Source: JAFDZO01 sp038225955
Lineage (GTDB): Bacteria; Bacteroidota; Ignavibacteria; Tepidaquicellales; Tepidaquicellaceae
Direction: 5' to 3'
NCBI GenBank assembly: GCA_038225955.1
Contig: JBBRQV010000002.1
Coordinates: 22,339 to 86,338, forward strand
Length of the DNA: 64,000 bases
Part shown: positions 43,547 through 51,259 of the stretch, piece by piece
How positions within the stretch are numbered: the stretch's first letter is position 1
Layout of the letters: every line of letters starts with the position of its first letter
Made by a program: the position numbers and the translations under genes
Notes under the pieces: model-generated
What the model was told of the DNA's origin: nothing
The model's database searches: none
What the model saw: only the letters and a program-made list of their open reading frames with translations

Positions 43547-43915
43547 TTAATTAAGTTTTTCATTTTTTGTATAGAGCCAAGCCCATAGTATTAGTAAAAT
43601 TTGTACTGGAAGCCTTACGATTACAATCCAAAGCTCGGGATTATTTTCGTTATAATAATTTAATGCCATTTGAAGATTTGCAGGGAATACAGCTATTAGA
43701 AGCACGATTGTAAGCCATGCCCCGATTCTTCGCGTTGAAGGAATAAATAACAAAACCCCGCATATCATTTCACATACTCCGCTTATATAAACCATCATTA
43801 AATGATATGGAATAAATGTAGGTACTATTTTTACGTAATCAAGCGGATGCCAGAAATGATTTATACCTGCGCAGAAATAAAATACTGCCATTACATACAG
43901 AGAGATTTTTTTCAT
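43547..43915 (-). CDS. DoxX-family small membrane protein
   Basis: This 122-residue protein has four membrane segments and the DoxX-type pattern: FYFCAGINHFWHPLDYVKIVP near the start, then ISGVCEMICGVLLFIPSTRRIGAW. Family members are linked to electron transport or redox stress, but most are uncharacterised. It follows the J-domain gene by 12 bp on the minus strand, so the two form a small operon. Confidence 0.85.
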   Translation of the reverse strand: MKKISLYVMAVFYFCAGINHFWHPLDYVKIVPTFIPYHLMMVYISGVCEMICGVLLFIPSTRRIGAWLTIVLLIAVFPANLQMALNYYNENNPELWIVIVRLPVQILLILWAWLYTKNEKLN

Positions 43916-43927
43916 TTTAAGTGTGAG

Positions 43928-44428
43928 TTACTTCTGAGAGCTGCGGAACATATCCACTAAGCTGTTTGTGTGACGTATAATAATATCTATCTGCAAGCTT
44001 CTTTCCTGTGAGGTTAAAAAATACTCGTTGGCTTTTTTTGTGAGATTTGCTTTGTACTCGTTGATTGCGTTGACCGAACTAAAGGAAGGCGATACTGCAA
44101 GCACAAGAAATCCTATTATAAAAAAAAGAAAAATATAAATAACATTTCTGTATGCCCGCTTGGCTCTCTTTATTTCTCTTGATGTATAATCAGATGGGAT
44201 GTATTTATAAGGAATATTTTTTCTCTTTAACTCTGCATCAAATATCTGCCTCAGCATAGGGTCAGATAGCACCTGGTAAGCTTCGTTAACTTTTTTAAAA
44301 TTATCTTCTGAATCTATATCATTATTTAAATCAGGATGATACTTGAACGATAATCTTCTGAATGCAGTCTTCACTTCATTCAGCTTTGCAGTTTGCGGAA
44401 TCTCTAATATTTGATAGTAATTTTTCAC
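43928..44428 (-). CDS. membrane-anchored J-domain (DnaJ-like) protein
   Basis: This 166-residue protein starts with a J-domain: YYQILEIPQTAKLNEVKTAF, the essential HPD in FKYHPDLNND (about residues 32-34) and FKKVNEAYQVLSDP. It has none of the zinc-finger or substrate domains of full DnaJ. A single membrane helix lies near 93-113, followed by about 50 charged residues. It probably recruits an Hsp70 (DnaK) to a membrane site. First gene of a pair with the DoxX-like protein. Confidence 0.88.
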   Translation of the reverse strand: MKNYYQILEIPQTAKLNEVKTAFRRLSFKYHPDLNNDIDSEDNFKKVNEAYQVLSDPMLRQIFDAELKRKNIPYKYIPSDYTSREIKRAKRAYRNVIYIFLFFIIGFLVLAVSPSFSSVNAINEYKANLTKKANEYFLTSQERSLQIDIIIRHTNSLVDMFRSSQK

Positions 44429-44565
44429 TCGTAGCTTCTTATATAAACTTACAAAAAAAATCAGATAAAAGTTTGCCTTAATTTCAGTACTAACACAATT
44501 TACTACCGCAAGTTTTTCAATAAAACAGCATCTAAGATACTATCATCCAAATAAACCCCACACCC

Positions 44566-46269
44566 ATGTGTAAAAACATCTTGGTTTTGCTATTTTTAGC
44601 ATTTTCGTTGAGTTCAAATGCTCAGTACAATACTCTTACAATTCCCGACACATTAAACGGAACAACATTTAATCTGACTGTAAAAGATACTCTTAAGCAA
44701 ATGATTCCCGGAAATCAGACGGTTACATCTGCTATCAACGGCAACTGGTGGGGACCAACTATGATTTGGAATAAAGGAGATGTTGTTCACATAAACCTTA
44801 CAAATAAACTACAGGACTCTACCACAATGCACTGGCACGGAATGCATCTGCCGGCGGTAATGGATGGCGGTCCGCATCAGATTGTGCCGCCTTCAACAAT
44901 ATGGCAGCCATTCTGGCAGGTAACAAATAATGCTGGGTTATACTGGTACCATCCGCACTTGCACATGGAAACGGAAAATCAAATCAGCAGCGGTATTGGC
45001 GGACTTATTATTGTGCGCGACCCGATAGAAAGCGCTCTTGCTCTCCCTAGAAAATATGGCATCGATGATATTCCTTTAGTGCTAACCGATAGAAGATTTA
45101 GTTCTTCCAATCAGATACAAGTTGTGCCGTACGGCGACTCAATGATTGTGAACGGAGTATTGCGTCCGCAGACTAATGTACCGGCACAGGTTGTGAGATT
45201 CAGACTTTTAGACGGCGCAACTGAGCGCTCATACAATATTGGGTTCAGCGATAATAGAACTTTTTATGTTATAACTACTGATGGCGGATTGCTAAACGCT
45301 CCCGTAGCTGTAACAAGATATTTGCTTTCTGCAGGAGAGCGTGTTGAAATTCTTGTGAATTTTTCAGACCAGTTGGGAACAACAGTTAATCTCATGGCTT
45401 ACAATTCAGTGCTGCCGCAAAATCAACCCGGCGGAGATGTTTTCCCTGTGGGAAGCCCTTTCTATAATTACTTAGCTAGAAAAGATTTTAATATTTTGAA
45501 GTTAAATGTAATTGCGACGACATCAAGTCCTATTACAGTAATTCCTTCAACTTTAACAACTAATATCTTCCCAAGTGAAGGCTCGGCTAATTTAACAAGA
45601 GCATTAACCATTTCTGATACAAATATTGTGGGTATTCCGGGAGCAACATTTCTTATTAATCACAAACTTTTTGATTTTAATTCCAACAATTATAACGTTC
45701 CACTTAATAATACTGAGATTTGGCAGCTTACAAGTACTTCGGGATTTTCGCATCCGTTTCATATTCATGATGTTGAGTTTCATATCTTAACAAGAAACGG
45801 AGCTGCTCCGCCCGCCTATGAAGGAGGATGGAAAGATGTAGTATTTGTAAAGGCAGGAGAGACGGTGCGTTTCATTGCTAAATTTTCGGATTATGCAGAT
45901 TCGCTTCACCCGTTTATGTATCATTGCCATATTGCACTGCATGAAGATTTAGGCATGATGGGGCAGTTCGTTGTCAAGACTCCTTCAGTTGGACTTGTAG
46001 AGGGCACTACTTCGGTGCAGCAGCATCGTGTATTTTCTGTGTATCCTAATCCTGCTTTCAATAAATTATTTTTTGATAATAATGGTTCTGCAAACGCAAT
46101 TTACTACGTGAGAATTACAAACACATTAGGTAAAACAATGTATATGCTGCCGAAGCCTGAAGTCGCAAACGGAATTGATATTTCCGGACTGCCTATAGGA
46201 ATTTATTTTGTACAGGTAACGCTTGATAAAACATTTGAAACTCAGACATTGAAATTCATTAAAAAGTAG
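44566..46269 (+). CDS. secreted multicopper oxidase with T9SS-type C-terminus
   Basis: This 567-residue protein has a signal peptide (to about SSNAQ20) and the complete set of copper ligands: H89-W-H91 and H129-P-H131 plus H133 in the first domain, H396-P-F-H399-I-H401, and H453-C454-H455 with H459 and M464 as type 1 ligands. This is a laccase/CueO-like three-domain oxidase that uses oxygen. The C-terminal 75 residues (SVYPNPAFNKLFFDN... to FIKK) are a sorting domain, so it is exported through T9SS. Substrate is unknown: phenols, Cu(I), Mn(II) or Fe(II) are possible. The redoxin-like gene starts 7 bp later. Confidence 0.93.
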   Translation: MCKNILVLLFLAFSLSSNAQYNTLTIPDTLNGTTFNLTVKDTLKQMIPGNQTVTSAINGNWWGPTMIWNKGDVVHINLTNKLQDSTTMHWHGMHLPAVMDGGPHQIVPPSTIWQPFWQVTNNAGLYWYHPHLHMETENQISSGIGGLIIVRDPIESALALPRKYGIDDIPLVLTDRRFSSSNQIQVVPYGDSMIVNGVLRPQTNVPAQVVRFRLLDGATERSYNIGFSDNRTFYVITTDGGLLNAPVAVTRYLLSAGERVEILVNFSDQLGTTVNLMAYNSVLPQNQPGGDVFPVGSPFYNYLARKDFNILKLNVIATTSSPITVIPSTLTTNIFPSEGSANLTRALTISDTNIVGIPGATFLINHKLFDFNSNNYNVPLNNTEIWQLTSTSGFSHPFHIHDVEFHILTRNGAAPPAYEGGWKDVVFVKAGETVRFIAKFSDYADSLHPFMYHCHIALHEDLGMMGQFVVKTPSVGLVEGTTSVQQHRVFSVYPNPAFNKLFFDNNGSANAIYYVRITNTLGKTMYMLPKPEVANGIDISGLPIGIYFVQVTLDKTFETQTLKFIKK

Positions 46270-46276
46270 AATTAAA

Positions 46277-46870
46277 ATGAAAATATTCCTTAAAATAATA
46301 CTTGGCTGCTACTTTTTGTTAACAGGTTTCTCAGGCGATGAGGGAAATCGAATTGAAGATTTTCAACTTAAAAATGTTGACGGGAAAATGATTTCGTTAA
46401 AAGATTTTCCGGATGCAAAAGGATTCATTATAGTTTTTACGAGCAATGCATGTCCTTTCGCAAAGTTATATCCGCAAAGAATGAATGATATGAATAATAA
46501 GTATAAAAATTCAGGTGTGCCATTGATTGCAATTAATTCAACTGATACATTGCAGTTCGAAGAAAACAGCTTTACGCAAATGGTGCAGGCAGCAGGGGAA
46601 GGGAATTTTAACTTTGCTTACTTATCCGATGCAGAGCAGATAACTGCGAAAAATTTCGGTGCGAAAAAAACTCCGCATGCATTTGTTATATGGAAAGAGA
46701 ACGATAGCTGGGTAATAAAATATAACGGCGCTATTGATGATAATGCAGCACATCCTGACGAAGTAAAAAATAAATATATTGAGAGCGCAGTTGATGAATT
46801 ACTAAGAGGTGAAGATGTGAAACTGAAGGAGACGAAATCTATTGGATGCTCTATTATTTATAAAAAATAA
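46277..46870 (+). CDS. exported redoxin (AhpC/TSA-thioredoxin fold) protein
   Basis: This 197-residue protein has a probable signal sequence or membrane anchor (about 1-20). The redoxin domain includes IEDFQLKNVDGKMISLKDF, FTSNACPFAKLYPQRM and the cis-Pro region KKTPHAFVI. The active site keeps only one Cys (in NACPFAKLY) where thioredoxins have CxxC, so a peroxiredoxin- or transfer-like role is more likely than disulfide reduction. It is coupled to the copper oxidase gene (7-bp gap), which suggests help with its redox state or copper loading (inference). A strong hairpin terminator follows. Confidence 0.85.
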   Translation: MKIFLKIILGCYFLLTGFSGDEGNRIEDFQLKNVDGKMISLKDFPDAKGFIIVFTSNACPFAKLYPQRMNDMNNKYKNSGVPLIAINSTDTLQFEENSFTQMVQAAGEGNFNFAYLSDAEQITAKNFGAKKTPHAFVIWKENDSWVIKYNGAIDDNAAHPDEVKNKYIESAVDELLRGEDVKLKETKSIGCSIIYKK

Positions 46871-46876
46871 AATAAA

Positions 46877-46917
46877 AAGCCTGAGGGATTTAATTCCGTC
46901 AGGCTTAATTTTTATTT
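46877..46917. terminator. bidirectional terminator between redoxin and ABC exporter genes
   Basis: AAGCCTGA (46877-46884) pairs with TCAGGCTT (46899-46906); T-rich sequence follows on the plus strand, and the A-rich lead gives a T run on the minus strand. It serves both convergent genes. Confidence 0.85.
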
Positions 46918-46935
46918 GTATAAAATTAAAATAAA

Positions 46936-48729
46936 TTAATTCTTGGCTGCTTCTTTTGGTTTCAAAAGATTAACTGCTTCGGAATCTCTTTTTCTCTCAC
47001 CAATCTGTTGTCTCCACATAGCATAATATAATCCTTTAAGCTCAAGAAGTTCTTCATGCTTGCCTTGCTCGGTTATATTTCCTTTCTCAAGAACGTAAAT
47101 TGTATCTGAATGTAACACTGTAGATAATCTGTGAGCAATCATAATTGTTAAATGATTTGCGTTGGATGAAACGTCTCTTATTGTTTTGCTTATTTCTTCT
47201 TCGGTTAACGAGTCAAGCGCTGAAGTTGCTTCATCAAATACCATTACTGTCGGTCTTCTTAGCAAAGCGCGGGCAATAGATAGTCTTTGTTTTTCACCGC
47301 CGGAAACCTTCACTCCGCCTTCTCCGATAACAGTGTCAATTCCGTTATCTGCGCGGGCAAGAAGTCCCTGGCAAGCTGCTTTGTTCAGCACATCGTAAAT
47401 CATTTCATCGGTAGCATTTGGGTTTACGAATAAAAGATTTTCTTTTATTGTCCCTGAGAACAACTGTGTATCCTGTGTAACAAATCCGATTTGATTTCTT
47501 AAAAAATCTAAATCAACCTGGCTTTCCGGAATTCCGTTGTATAAAATTCTTCCAACCTGAGGTCTGTACAGTCCGACAAGTAATTTTACTAAAGTTGTTT
47601 TACCTGCGCCGGATGGTCCTACGAACGCAATGGTTTTGCCAAGCTCCGTTTTAAAAGTTATATCTGAGATTGCATTACCCTTTGCGGTCAAATGCTTGAA
47701 CGTTACGTTTTCAAACGCAAGAGATTTAATGCTTTCTATCACAACGGGACTTTTCGGTTTCTCTTCAATCGGCATTGCCATAATTTTTTCAAAATTATTC
47801 AGCGATACTTCAGCCTCTCTATAAATGTTAATAACGTCGCCCATCATTTGCAGCGGACCGAATATAAAGAATGAGTAAATGAATAATGAGAAGAACTGCC
47901 CGAACGTAATCTGCCTATCGAAAATAAGATAAAGCATAATTATCAGAATCATATTTCTCAGCAGATTTACCATCGTACCCTGTATGAAACTGATTTTACG
48001 TATGTATTTTACTTTCTTTAACTCTAACTGTAAAATTTGATTAGTCGTGTTATTTAATCTGGTAATTTCCTGATTCGCCAGGCCTAAACTTTTTACAAGC
48101 TCAATATTTCTTAGTGACTCTGTTGTTGAGCCTGCAAGAGCAGTTGTCTGCGCAACAATATCTTTCTGAACGACTTTTATTTTTTTGCTGAGACGTGAGC
48201 TAACAATTCCAATCAAAGGTCCGAGCAATGCATATAGTGGTACAATTATCCAGTGAACGGATAGAGAGTAAACTATGACAAAAACTAATCCTACAAGTGA
48301 TGTGAATAAAATATTAATTCCGGCACTGATAAGCTTTTCGGTATCGAGTCGGACTTTTTGTAAAATACCAAGTGTTTCACCGCTGCGCTGGTCTTCAAAA
48401 ACCTGATAGGGAAGTTCAAGCGAATGTCTTAGTCCATCAGAATAAATCTGGGCGCCGAGACGCTGAGTAATATTGTTGATATAGTAGTCCTGAAAATTCT
48501 TTGCTACTCTGGAAATAAATGCAACAGTAATAGCAAGAAGCAGAAGCCCTGAAACACCTTTTATAAAATGCTCTGCATCGAACTGCTCAAACTTTGTTGC
48601 GTAACCGTCTATGATAAGTCTGAAAATATACGGGTCAAGTAATGAGAAGACCTGGTTAACTGCGGCTAGAAAAAGCGCGAGTAATACAAGGCTTCTGTAA
48701 TTTTTTAAATACGAATATAAAATTTTCAT
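46936..48729 (-). CDS. ABC exporter, fused membrane and ATPase domains (MsbA/multidrug type)
   Basis: The start is taken at ATG 48729 (MKILYSYLKNYRS); the longer in-frame extension to 48825 would overlap the divergent acetyltransferase gene and is rich in unlikely residues. The 597-residue protein has six membrane segments, then an ATPase domain with Walker A GPSGAGKTT at 371-379, signature VSGGEKQRLSIARAL, Walker B VMVFDEATSALD and the H-loop MIAHRLS. It should act as a homodimer or heterodimer exporting lipids or drugs. No second half-transporter is adjacent. The gene is divergent from the next one with only 62 bp between them. Confidence 0.92.
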   Translation of the reverse strand: MKILYSYLKNYRSLVLLALFLAAVNQVFSLLDPYIFRLIIDGYATKFEQFDAEHFIKGVSGLLLLAITVAFISRVAKNFQDYYINNITQRLGAQIYSDGLRHSLELPYQVFEDQRSGETLGILQKVRLDTEKLISAGINILFTSLVGLVFVIVYSLSVHWIIVPLYALLGPLIGIVSSRLSKKIKVVQKDIVAQTTALAGSTTESLRNIELVKSLGLANQEITRLNNTTNQILQLELKKVKYIRKISFIQGTMVNLLRNMILIIMLYLIFDRQITFGQFFSLFIYSFFIFGPLQMMGDVINIYREAEVSLNNFEKIMAMPIEEKPKSPVVIESIKSLAFENVTFKHLTAKGNAISDITFKTELGKTIAFVGPSGAGKTTLVKLLVGLYRPQVGRILYNGIPESQVDLDFLRNQIGFVTQDTQLFSGTIKENLLFVNPNATDEMIYDVLNKAACQGLLARADNGIDTVIGEGGVKVSGGEKQRLSIARALLRRPTVMVFDEATSALDSLTEEEISKTIRDVSSNANHLTIMIAHRLSTVLHSDTIYVLEKGNITEQGKHEELLELKGLYYAMWRQQIGERKRDSEAVNLLKPKEAAKN

Positions 48730-48791
48730 TGAATTAGTGGATGAGAATGATTTCTTTTGGTAACAAATATAATTAAATAAAAATTTAAAGA

Positions 48792-49637
48792 ATGAGCAAC
48801 AATAATTACATTGTACGCACTGCATCGGAAAATGATTTGAAGCTTATGATAGAACTTGCTGCAAAAGAAGGATGGAACCCAGGTTTGCACGATAAGGAAC
48901 CCTTCTATGCTGCCGACCCCAATGGTTTTTTTGTAGGGGAGTTAGACGGCCAAATTATTTCATGTATCTCCGGCGTAAAGTATGAAGATAAATTTGCCTT
49001 TGGAGGATTTTACATTGTGAAGGATGGATTCAGAGGGAATGATTACGGAATAAGAATGTATAATCATTTAATTGAATACATTGATGGAATGTGCTTAGGC
49101 ATTGACGGCGTTATTGCGCAGCAGGAGAATTATAAAAAATCGGGTTTCAAATTCGCTCACAACCAAATGCGGTATGAAGGAATTGGAATGAAGGGTAAGC
49201 TGCAGACGGAATGCATTGGCATAAAAGAAATTCCCATTAAAGATTTAATTAAGTACGATGCTTCAATTTTTTCTGTAAATCGCGATGAGTTTTTGATGCG
49301 ATGGGTTACAATGCCTGAATCGTATTCGCTGGCAATTACTAATAATAGTAAGATTGAAGGCTACGGCTTAATAAGAAAATGTTATATGGGATATAAAATC
49401 GGTCCCATCTTCGCCGAGAATAAATCAATTGCTGAAAAATTATTTTTATCGTTAATAGAATACGCAGAAGGGAAGGAAGTTTATCTCGATATTCCTGAGA
49501 CAAATAAAGAGGGAATGATTATGCAGGAAAAATATGAAATGAAATACGTTTTTGAAACTGCGAGAATGTACAAGAACGGAATGCCGGAAATTCCTGTGAA
49601 TAAAGTGTTTGGAGTAACGACGTTTGAACTAGGATAG
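48792..49637 (+). CDS. GNAT-family N-acetyltransferase with C-terminal YitH/HolE-like domain
   Basis: This 281-residue protein has an N-terminal GNAT domain (IVRTASENDLKLMIELAAKE, FVGELDGQIISCISGV, and the acetyl-CoA loop region GFRGNDYGIRMYNHLIEY). A second GNAT-like half of about 140 residues has the motif GPIFAENKSIAEKLFLSLIEY. This double arrangement is known from YitH-type proteins, whose substrates are mostly unknown. It is transcribed divergently from the ABC exporter. A striking hairpin lies 17 bp after its stop. Confidence 0.87.
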   Translation: MSNNNYIVRTASENDLKLMIELAAKEGWNPGLHDKEPFYAADPNGFFVGELDGQIISCISGVKYEDKFAFGGFYIVKDGFRGNDYGIRMYNHLIEYIDGMCLGIDGVIAQQENYKKSGFKFAHNQMRYEGIGMKGKLQTECIGIKEIPIKDLIKYDASIFSVNRDEFLMRWVTMPESYSLAITNNSKIEGYGLIRKCYMGYKIGPIFAENKSIAEKLFLSLIEYAEGKEVYLDIPETNKEGMIMQEKYEMKYVFETARMYKNGMPEIPVNKVFGVTTFELG

Positions 49638-49654
49638 TTATCCTAATCTAAAAG

Positions 49655-49690
49655 GTTCTCCGTCCCAAACCCCTGTTTGGGACGGAGAAC
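49655..49690. repeat. perfect 16-bp inverted repeat with tetraloop
   Basis: GTTCTCCGTCCCAAAC (49655-49670) and GTTTGGGACGGAGAAC (49675-49690) are exact complements around CCCT. There is no T run, so it is not a standard terminator. It sits between convergent genes and could be a REP-type repeat or a stem that stabilises both 3' ends. Confidence 0.85.
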
Positions 49691-49731
49691 ACTCTGAGAT
49701 GTTTAGGTCGTGTAGATCCATTAAATTTAAT

Positions 49732-50586
49732 CTACTCTGCCCATCTCCTCACAACAAATCTTTTTCCCGATGTAGAAGCCCAGTCGTTAACGGCTGTTCT
49801 TTCTCTCATTACTGATTTTATTCGCGAGACTAAATCTGACTTATGTACGCCCGTTGATGGTGTGCTTTCTATCGTTGTGTTTTCATCTAATACGATTACC
49901 ACATGCCCGCTCCATACAATTAAATCTAACGGCTGTAATTTTTTTGCAATTTCTTTAGCAGTAAGATTTTCGATTTCAATTCCTTTGCCGTAAGTACAAA
50001 GTGTTGATGTATTACGCGGAGTTGCGCCGCCTGTGGATTGATAAATTAGTCCCGAGCAATCCACGCCTTTCATTATCCAGTTCGTTTTTGTTGCATCATC
50101 AATATTTCCAGATGGTTTGTAATATGTTAGCATTTCACTAATGCCGTCGGCAGCATTGCCGCCCCACATATAGGGGTAGCCTTCGAGGGCATTCATATTT
50201 TTTATTATTTCTTCTTTGGTTGGAATTATTTTCCACCGGTCTTCCATTCTTGAATCTTCAACTCTCACAAATCTGCTATCGATATAAAAATCACCTTTGT
50301 ATTGATAATCGTTTGTTGTCACTTTATAAATATTGTAATCACCTTTAGGAATTGTTTCTATAATTTCAAAAACAGTATTTGGCATTGCAACAAATTCCAT
50401 CTCTCTTATCAATCCTTGATTATCTAATTTAACTTTCTTTCCTGATTTCCCCCCGAAGACCGATTCGAAATCGGATGTGTTCAGCACAGGAGTATAATTA
50501 ATAGATACAGCATATTTTGTCTGAGCAAATAAATTGAGGGATACGATTACAAAAAATATTGGTAAGAAATTTTTAAAATATCTCAT
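49732..50586 (-). CDS. secreted NlpC/P60 (C40) peptidase
   Basis: This 284-residue protein has a signal peptide (to about residue 22), an SH3-like N-terminal part and a C-terminal NlpC/P60 domain. The catalytic Cys177 is in GVDCSGL and His228 in SGHVVIVL, with a third polar residue likely at E240. Such enzymes cut gamma-D-Glu-meso-Dap bonds in peptidoglycan peptides. YPYMWGGNA before the domain matches the usual YxWGG motif. The gene is divergent from marC. Confidence 0.9.
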   Translation of the reverse strand: MRYFKNFLPIFFVIVSLNLFAQTKYAVSINYTPVLNTSDFESVFGGKSGKKVKLDNQGLIREMEFVAMPNTVFEIIETIPKGDYNIYKVTTNDYQYKGDFYIDSRFVRVEDSRMEDRWKIIPTKEEIIKNMNALEGYPYMWGGNAADGISEMLTYYKPSGNIDDATKTNWIMKGVDCSGLIYQSTGGATPRNTSTLCTYGKGIEIENLTAKEIAKKLQPLDLIVWSGHVVIVLDENTTIESTPSTGVHKSDLVSRIKSVMRERTAVNDWASTSGKRFVVRRWAE

Positions 50587-50661
50587 ATGCTATCCTAAGT
50601 TGTTTTAAATTGTTATATATTTCTATTAATTGTAAATTGATAAAGTTATCTCAAAAATGAA

Positions 50662-51252
50662 ATGAATTTCGAAACCTTTCTGCTCTCATTTATACCTATG
50701 TTTGTTGCAATGGATGCAATAGGAGTTGTCCCTATGTATCTAGGCCTGACGGAAAATATCGAACCCACTGAAAAAAAAACTCTTGTTATCCAAGCAAGTC
50801 TTACCGCTTTAATCATTTGTCTCGCATTTCTTTTTATAGGCAATGCAATATTTGGTTTTCTTGGGATAACGGTAAACGATTTCAGAATAGCAGGGGGAAT
50901 TATTCTATTAATACTTTCTATAAATAATTTACTTTTTTACGCATCACGTGCCAGAGATGTAAACCCTACTGATGTGGGAATTGTTCCTATCGGAATTCCT
51001 TTAATTGCAGGTCCCGGTGTTTTGACTACAATTCTCATCAGCAATAACGTACATGGTTTTTGGTACACTTTTATTTCTCTATCACTAAATATTCTTTTCG
51101 CGTTTTTGTGTTTGTACTATGCTGATTATATTCGTAAGTTGCTGGGAAACGCCGGTTCAAAAGCTTTTGCAAAAGTTGCAGCATTATTCCTTGCAGCAAT
51201 CGCTATAATGATGATTCGTGTAGGACTTATGGAAATAATTCTCAAAAAATAA
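50662..51252 (+). CDS. MarC-family integral membrane protein
   Basis: This 196-residue protein has six membrane segments and the MarC hallmarks: SFIPMFVAMDAIGVVPMYLGL at the start, a glycine-rich RIAGGIILLILSINNL and GIPLIAGPGVLTT. Once linked to antibiotic resistance, the family's function is not known. It lies 7 bp before the TMTC-like gene, so both are probably co-transcribed. Confidence 0.92.
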   Translation: MNFETFLLSFIPMFVAMDAIGVVPMYLGLTENIEPTEKKTLVIQASLTALIICLAFLFIGNAIFGFLGITVNDFRIAGGIILLILSINNLLFYASRARDVNPTDVGIVPIGIPLIAGPGVLTTILISNNVHGFWYTFISLSLNILFAFLCLYYADYIRKLLGNAGSKAFAKVAALFLAAIAIMMIRVGLMEIILKK

Positions 51253-51259
51253 ATTTTAA

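Noticed and set aside
48730..48825. Longer N-terminus for the ABC exporter
   Set aside because: The extension is Cys/Phe-rich, overlaps the divergent GNAT gene, and the ATG at 48729 gives the normal exporter start.
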